DNA from: Methylophilaceae bacterium
GTDB taxonomy: Bacteria > Pseudomonadota > Gammaproteobacteria > Burkholderiales > Methylophilaceae
NCBI GenBank assembly: GCA_947379975.1
Contig: CANCPF010000014.1
Span: 1 to 47,869, forward strand
Direction of reading: 5' to 3'
Length of the DNA stretch: 47,869 nt
In this document: positions 42,652 through 47,869 of the stretch, piece after piece
Layout: each line of letters opens with the position of its first letter
How positions within the stretch are numbered: position 1 is the stretch's first letter
The notes under the pieces: model-generated
Told to the model about the DNA's origin: nothing
Seen by the model: the letters and a program-made list of their open reading frames with translations, nothing else
The model's database searches: none
Made by a program: the position numbers and the translations under genes

Positions 42652-42656
42652 ATGAT
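42632..42656. promoter_or_regulatory. Overlapping Fur-box-like dyads
   Basis: AATGATAATCATT (42632-42644) is a 13-bp dyad; the surrounding 19 bp agree with the classic Fur consensus at 15 of 19 positions by eye. It overlaps a second, perfect 18-bp palindrome ATCATTCTATAGAATGAT (42639-42656). Tandem overlapping boxes on a -10 element are typical Fur operators; binding is inference. Confidence 0.65.
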
Positions 42657-42693
42657 ATTAATTATAAAATTATGATTAAAACGAGCGTTTAAT

Positions 42694-45600
42694 ATGAAAA
42701 TCCTGTTAAGTTTTGCAACATTACTGATCAACGTCTTAGTGTTATCCAATAGCGCTAATGCCAACCTTGGTTGGGGTGATGTGACCGACGGTGGTAAACA
42801 ACCGGTCTTTTATGCAAATAGTCCAAGTGGAATTCATAGTACCTGTTTCGTCGCGCCTACTAGCGGTACAAATGGAAATAGTAAGCAAACCGTTGCTGGA
42901 GGAAAATCCGTTGGTGTTGATCCAGCAACTTTATTGGCCAGCACGCCAACCGTCAGTGCGACTGCACTTGTGATCGGACATACTTATCAAATAGTGACTG
43001 TTGGCGCGAGCGCTTTCACAAGTGTTGGCGCGAAAGCAAACATGGTCGGTGAGATTTTTGTTGCGACAGCAAGCAGTACGCTAGCTGGTACAGGCACAGC
43101 GATGGATTTGTCTGCGTGTGACTCTGGTACTGCTTTGCGTAAGTTTGTCGACAACTTGCCGGTACTTGAAGCTCCTAGTGGATCAAATTCTCCTACCTAC
43201 ATCCCGGCTGCCTTGCCTGTTAAGTGGATGTCTCCTGATGGCGTATTAACAAATGATGATTATTATGAAATAGCTGTAATGGAATACAGGCATAACTATC
43301 ATACTGATTTGACTGGTGCTGGGACCATCGCTCGTGGCTACGTGCAGATTGATCCTGCTTGTACTGATTCTCACGGAACATTGCCGCTGGTTGCTGATGT
43401 CAATGCTCGTGCGCCGCAAGGTTCGAAATGCTTGGCGTTGACCGATGCACAAGGAAATGCAGTGAAAATTGCAAGGCCGATTGGTGATGGTACTTATGTG
43501 CTTAAGCAGGCTTACGGTGTTGACCTTCCACATTACTTAGGGCCGGTAATTTCTGCATTGCATGGCGTGCCTACCCGAGTGAAATTTTATAATGCACTGC
43601 CAACTGGTCGTGCAGCGGGCGGTAAAAGAAATGGTGACCTACCATTGCCGGTCGATTTGACTTTGTCAGGCACTAATTACGGCCCAGATGGTGCTGTTAA
43701 GTATAGTCAAAATCGTGCCTTGCTGCATTTGCATGGCGGTGATAACCCATGGATTAGTGATGGTACGCCTCATCAGTGGATTGCTCCTGCAGCGGAAACT
43801 GGCCAGTTTAGTAGTGGTAATCTATACGCAGTCAATTGGGCGCAAACAATATTTGTTGCAAAGAATGCTTATATAACTTACAACGGATATTGGTATCAGA
43901 ATACTGGAACTAGCGGCTTGACCGGTGCAACAGCTCCAGTAACGCCAACTGGTAATGCTGTACTTGCTGCCCAAGCAAACGGTGCCATAACACTTTCACT
44001 TGTTGGTGATGCATGTAGTATGTCTGGCGTTACTAATAGCTTGGCTTGTGAGGTTGCCACCAACAATAGAACGGCTGTTGCTGCAAAAAAAGCAATGCTT
44101 ACTAACTATACGCGCGGCCCTAGTAATAAAAATGTACCGGATATGACTGACCCTGGCCCTGGCGCGACTACGTATTACTATCCAAACGGATTAAGTGCGC
44201 ATACGCTTTGGTATCATGACCATAGTTACGGCTTGACACGCTTAAATGTATATAGCGGTGAAGCTTCAATGTACATTCTTCAAGATGCGTATGATGGGCA
44301 TGCTGACACAGCTAGTCCGTTGTACTTTCCTGCAAGCAGGGATATTCCGTTAATATTGCAAGATAAAACCTTTGTACCAAAAGACGTTAAAGTTCAGGAT
44401 GCTAAGTGGGATGGAGCTGCAAATGGCGCTGGTTGGGGTGTGTATGGCGACCTGTGGTATCCGCATGTCATAGAAACAAACCAAAATCCGAAATCTAGCG
44501 ATAATACTAGCCCGACCGGTCGTTGGGACTGGGGGCCTTGGATGGCTCCGCCAGTACCCGCCTATTATGGCAGGTTGCCAACTGGTGAGCATGTCAAGAT
44601 TACCAATACTGCCGCAACGAGTGGGCTTGATGGCGCTACATTAGGCTCGTTTGCTAGTTCGTGGGCTTTTGGAAATCCGCAAACAATTGCATTAACTGCT
44701 CCTGCTGCAGCTGTGGTTACAGGAATTGATGAGGTAACGTTGACGCCCGAGGCTTGGCAGGATACGACCACTGTAAACGGTAAGGCTTACCCAACGCTTA
44801 CTGTTCAGCCTGACAACTACAGGTTTAGAGCTTTAAACGGTGCAAGTGACCGCTTTTTTAATTTGGGACTTTATATTGCCGCTGATAGATTCAGTTACGC
44901 GCAAACGTCACCATTTGATCGTCCGGTGCTTAATGACCCAGTGATGTGTACTGGAGATGTGTTAGATGTATTAAATCCTAGTCTAGTAGTGAATGGGAAT
45001 GATATCAACATCATTGCTGGTAACCAGTATGTTTATGATGGTAACTACTATATTGCAACCAGCGATGGTACTGTACCTGGTGGTTTTCATTATCCTGTTC
45101 GCAACTGGAAGTCTGGATTAAGTGTCAATGCAGGTGACACTATTGACCAGGCCGGCTATTTATACAGAGTGGTTGCAAGTGGCACGCTAGGTGCAGCGCC
45201 AAATAGTAATACAACCTTGATTGCTAGAGGATGGACTGCAAATAGTATGGCAGGTGTAGGGGAAATGATTCACAGCCGTGGTAACGTCTTTAATGTAGAT
45301 AGTATGACTAACGGTGTGACTGCATTTGTGGTGACTTATGAAGGTAAGAATTACAAATCAGCAAATGTGGTTATTACTGGTGGTGGTTGTACAACTGTGC
45401 CAACCACAAATGTAACTTTGACAAATGGGAAAGTTACCTCAGTCGATATTCTTAATCCAGGAGCCGGCTGTACATCAGCGCCGACAGTGACTATTACGTC
45501 TTCTGGTGTGGGTTATAGCCCAGCGAAAGTTACTGCCTACATTGGTCCAACGCTAGGTATTACTCCACCTGCGGCACCATCTGATCAGCAAGCGCAAATT

Positions 45601-47869
45601 TTGGCTAGTACCGTATACACTTACAACACGGCAAATCTGATACCCATTAAAGCTGGTGATGTGGTGATGTTGAGCTCGACATTTGCGCTTGTACCTCCAA
45701 ATACTCCATTAATAGTATTAGGCTATACACCTAATGGTAAGAACTCTGCCATATTTAATTTAGCTACAATGCAAGCACCAACAGTGCCCTTGGTTGATGT
45801 AGCTACTAATTCTTCACCGATGTGGGTAACTTTATTAGCTAATGTTATCCAAAAAAATGGTGGTGCACTACTGTCATTTAATCATGCCCTTGAATTTAAT
45901 ACTGATGCAAACTTTGGTGCAATGCAGTACCTCACCAACGTTAGTAGTTGTACTGAAGTATTTGAGTCAGACCCGGCTGCTCTGACCACTTGGCCAACTA
46001 CTGGTGGTCTAACGGGTACCGGTTGGGGTTCTAAATATCCACCAGGTTTATTTAACTCTCCTGTACCTCACTCAGATTTCGTTGGACCAGATATTCAAAT
46101 GATTATGAATGAGGGTGGCTATTTGCCTGACCCAGTTGGTGCAATAATTCCTTCGACCCCAGCCAACTGGGAAAGTAATATTAAGAATGCCGTGTTCCTT
46201 AATATTGCAGAAATGGGTTGGTACTTGCCACCTGCTGTACGTAGTGATGCGGTGGTGGATTTTAGCGCTTATCGCGGCACTACTTTGATTATGTACAATA
46301 ATGCGCCTGCGCCTTTACCAGCACCAGATATGCGTTTAAGTTATTACACGGCTATGGGTGACCAAACTGGCGGTGGTGGCTCTGATGATGTGTCGCCAGG
46401 TTATGGTCCGAACAGTCGCACCATGGTTCAAGTGTACGTTGACTCAAATGGCGTTTTACCAGGAGCTCGTGCAACAGACAATGGCGCAACACAGACAGCC
46501 GTAGTGGACTATTATAATCTACATCAACCGGTTCCAATTGTCCCGCAAGGTACGGTTGGTGGGAGAGATACGGGTGGTTATATGGTACCTACAGCTGTTT
46601 CTGGTATTTTTGCATATTCCCCTCTTACTTTTGCTAGCCAAACGAATTTGGGTTGGCCTGCAGGCTCACCACTACGTATTGGTCAGTTTGTAAAGGATGG
46701 AAGAGGCAACCTATATAGTGTAGTGGTTGAAGGTATTCTAGGGGCAGATTTGCAAGCAGGAAATGTTTGTGGAACTAGCCAGTACTGTGTTAGTGGGTCA
46801 GTTGTGTTGGGTAATGGTGCTTATAAGTATACTTCAGCGCCAACTTGTACGGCAGATGTTTTACTGGCACTTGCAGTGCCTTGCGCAACCCCGCCGCCAA
46901 CGTCCTTCCTTGGTGATGGTTCAATTGCTAATCTGTATGTAGATGGTAAGGTTGTTTTTGAGGGTTTTGATGCTACTTATGGCCGCATGAACGCAGTGTT
47001 GGGTGTTGAGTTACCACCTCAAGGTAATGTCTTAGTCAATACTGTAATTCCACTGGCTTACATCGATGCACCAACTGAAAATATCGCAGATGGTCAGGTG
47101 TATGTTTGGCGTATCGACCATGTGGGCGTTGATAGTCATCCTATTCACTTTCACTTGTTCGAAGTGCAAATTCTAAATCGAGTCGGTATCGATGGTATGA
47201 GCCACCCAGTGACACCAGAGGAGCAAGGGTGGAAAGAGACCGTAGTATTGAGTCCGTTGACAACCTCCTATATTGCGATTAGATCACGTGCTCCGGCTCT
47301 GCCATTTGGTCTACCAAATAGTGTGAGAAGTAATGACCCATCACAAGTAATCGGTGCTACATCTGGTTTTTCATTGATTGACCCTGCAACTGGCGTTGCA
47401 CCGCTTACACCTATCGTTAACGCATCGGCTAATTATTTCTGGGAATATGTGTGGCATTGTCACATCCTAGGTCATGAAGAAAGTGACTTTATGCGTCCAG
47501 TAGTCTTTAACATCGGTACGGTGGTAGTGCCTGCTACACCGGTTAATGTAACTTTTACTGGTGCTACTGTTGCTTGGGACGATGCAACGCCTAGAGGTGC
47601 GGCGATTACATCATATTCACATTTAATTAGTGAGTCTGGCTTTACCTTGACACGTGGCACAACAACACCAACACCATTGTTGCCAGCAAAAGTCATTACA
47701 TTGCCAGCTAACGTTAATAGCTATTTAGATGCAGATGTTGCAGGACTCGTTGTACCGTCTGAATTTAGTTACTACTACGATGTAACGGCTACCAACAGTG
47801 CTGGTACAAGTACAGCGATTAGGGCAAATAAAGTCTTAGGTATTAATGCACCAACTGCCGTTTCCGTTA
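42694..47869 (+). CDS. Giant secreted multicopper oxidase, MofA-like (no stop in window)
   Basis: One frame from the ATG at 42694 to the window end, at least 1,725 codons; every line I checked is free of stops. Signal peptide MKILLSFATLLINVLVLSNSANA. Copper blocks: HLHGG (H345, H347), WYHDH (H508, H510), HPIHFH (H1482, H1485, H1487) and HCHILGHEESDFM (H1588, C1589, H1590, H1594, axial M1600), a full type 1/2/3 set. The C-terminal 100 residues resemble fibronectin III. Size and blocks fit the MofA/MCO class linked to Mn(II) oxidation; Mn specificity is inference. Residues about 92-137 and 890-945 look like inserted beta modules. Promoter: overlapping Fur-like dyads and an AAAT tract. Confidence 0.88.
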   Translation, partial: MKILLSFATLLINVLVLSNSANANLGWGDVTDGGKQPVFYANSPSGIHSTCFVAPTSGTNGNSKQTVAGGKSVGVDPATLLASTPTVSATALVIGHTYQIVTVGASAFTSVGAKANMVGEIFVATASSTLAGTGTAMDLSACDSGTALRKFVDNLPVLEAPSGSNSPTYIPAALPVKWMSPDGVLTNDDYYEIAVMEYRHNYHTDLTGAGTIARGYVQIDPACTDSHGTLPLVADVNARAPQGSKCLALTDAQGNAVKIARPIGDGTYVLKQAYGVDLPHYLGPVISALHGVPTRVKFYNALPTGRAAGGKRNGDLPLPVDLTLSGTNYGPDGAVKYSQNRALLHLHGGDNPWISDGTPHQWIAPAAETGQFSSGNLYAVNWAQTIFVAKNAYITYNGYWYQNTGTSGLTGATAPVTPTGNAVLAAQANGAITLSLVGDACSMSGVTNSLACEVATNNRTAVAAKKAMLTNYTRGPSNKNVPDMTDPGPGATTYYYPNGLSAHTLWYHDHSYGLTRLNVYSGEASMYILQDAYDGHADTASPLYFPASRDIPLILQDKTFVPKDVKVQDAKWDGAANGAGWGVYGDLWYPHVIETNQNPKSSDNTSPTGRWDWGPWMAPPVPAYYGRLPTGEHVKITNTAATSGLDGATLGSFASSWAFGNPQTIALTAPAAAVVTGIDEVTLTPEAWQDTTTVNGKAYPTLTVQPDNYRFRALNGASDRFFNLGLYIAADRFSYAQTSPFDRPVLNDPVMCTGDVLDVLNPSLVVNGNDINIIAGNQYVYDGNYYIATSDGTVPGGFHYPVRNWKSGLSVNAGDTIDQAGYLYRVVASGTLGAAPNSNTTLIARGWTANSMAGVGEMIHSRGNVFNVDSMTNGVTAFVVTYEGKNYKSANVVITGGGCTTVPTTNVTLTNGKVTSVDILNPGAGCTSAPTVTITSSGVGYSPAKVTAYIGPTLGITPPAAPSDQQAQILASTVYTYNTANLIPIKAGDVVMLSSTFALVPPNTPLIVLGYTPNGKNSAIFNLATMQAPTVPLVDVATNSSPMWVTLLANVIQKNGGALLSFNHALEFNTDANFGAMQYLTNVSSCTEVFESDPAALTTWPTTGGLTGTGWGSKYPPGLFNSPVPHSDFVGPDIQMIMNEGGYLPDPVGAIIPSTPANWESNIKNAVFLNIAEMGWYLPPAVRSDAVVDFSAYRGTTLIMYNNAPAPLPAPDMRLSYYTAMGDQTGGGGSDDVSPGYGPNSRTMVQVYVDSNGVLPGARATDNGATQTAVVDYYNLHQPVPIVPQGTVGGRDTGGYMVPTAVSGIFAYSPLTFASQTNLGWPAGSPLRIGQFVKDGRGNLYSVVVEGILGADLQAGNVCGTSQYCVSGSVVLGNGAYKYTSAPTCTADVLLALAVPCATPPPTSFLGDGSIANLYVDGKVVFEGFDATYGRMNAVLGVELPPQGNVLVNTVIPLAYIDAPTENIADGQVYVWRIDHVGVDSHPIHFHLFEVQILNRVGIDGMSHPVTPEEQGWKETVVLSPLTTSYIAIRSRAPALPFGLPNSVRSNDPSQVIGATSGFSLIDPATGVAPLTPIVNASANYFWEYVWHCHILGHEESDFMRPVVFNIGTVVVPATPVNVTFTGATVAWDDATPRGAAITSYSHLISESGFTLTRGTTTPTPLLPAKVITLPANVNSYLDADVAGLVVPSEFSYYYDVTATNSAGTSTAIRANKVLGINAPTAVSV

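Noticed and set aside
42694..47869. Region appears to hold only short antisense reading frames (e.g. 43246-43533, 44565-44771, 47472-47696)
   Set aside because: These are shadows of one continuous plus-strand frame that has no stop inside the window; it carries all copper-ligand motifs.

Overview
The window looks like the chromosome of a Gram-negative, fairly AT-rich betaproteobacterium. A member of the Methylophilaceae (Methylotenera/Methylophilus type) is my best guess. The grounds are outer-membrane barrels, lipoproteins, secretins, a YceI/pirin pair, a MarR-NodT-FUSC-DUF1656-HlyD efflux operon, and a Tad pilus next to a very large MofA-like multicopper oxidase. The taxon is inference; no rRNA is present.

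Layout. (1) 1-7.4 kb is an accessory, gene-poor stretch. It holds the start of an IS3-type transposase at the edge, a probable gene remnant, a DUF3293 protein, small lipoproteins, several unrecognised proteins, two paralogous outer-membrane barrels, and an intergenic run of CCCTGT motifs ending in a strong terminator. (2) 7.4-9.9 kb has a LysR regulator divergent from a YceI-like periplasmic protein and a pirin. (3) 10.1-15.5 kb is a MarR-controlled tripartite efflux operon (outer-membrane factor, FUSC pump, DUF1656 protein, membrane fusion protein). A dyad lies exactly between the -35 and -10 boxes of marR. (4) A tRNA-Lys(CUU) and a long hairpin precede an AT-rich surface-glycan cluster (15.8-22.0 kb): sulfotransferase-like protein, methyltransferase, GT4-GT2 fusion, NAD-dependent epimerase and GT9 glycosyltransferase. 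(5) 22.3-33.1 kb is a complete-looking Tad/Flp pilus locus: prepilin peptidase, Flp pilin, CpaB, secretin CpaC, lipoprotein, TadG-like, two TadE/F-like pseudopilins, TadZ/CpaE, TadA/CpaF, TadB, TadC. I see no TPR-type TadD. (6) 33.3-42.3 kb is a second, atypical type II secretion/type IV pilus-like operon: GspF, GspE, PilM/N/O-like, GspC/PilP-like, secretin and three pseudopilins. (7) From 42.7 kb to the window end, one uninterrupted frame of more than 1,725 codons encodes a secreted MofA-like multicopper oxidase. It has all four copper-ligand blocks and a fibronectin-III-like tail, and no stop in the window.

How the parts may work together. The atypical secretion operon lies directly upstream of, and codirectional with, the giant multicopper oxidase. 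This recalls the Oxp atypical T2SS that exports the multicopper protein OmpB in Geobacter. My main hypothesis is a dedicated export machine plus an extracellular metal oxidase. The oxidase promoter carries overlapping Fur-box-like dyads and abuts an (AAAT)8.75 repeat, which suggests iron-responsive and possibly phase-variable expression. The PilD-type prepilin peptidase at 22.3 kb is the only one in the window and could process both the Flp pilins and the pseudopilins.
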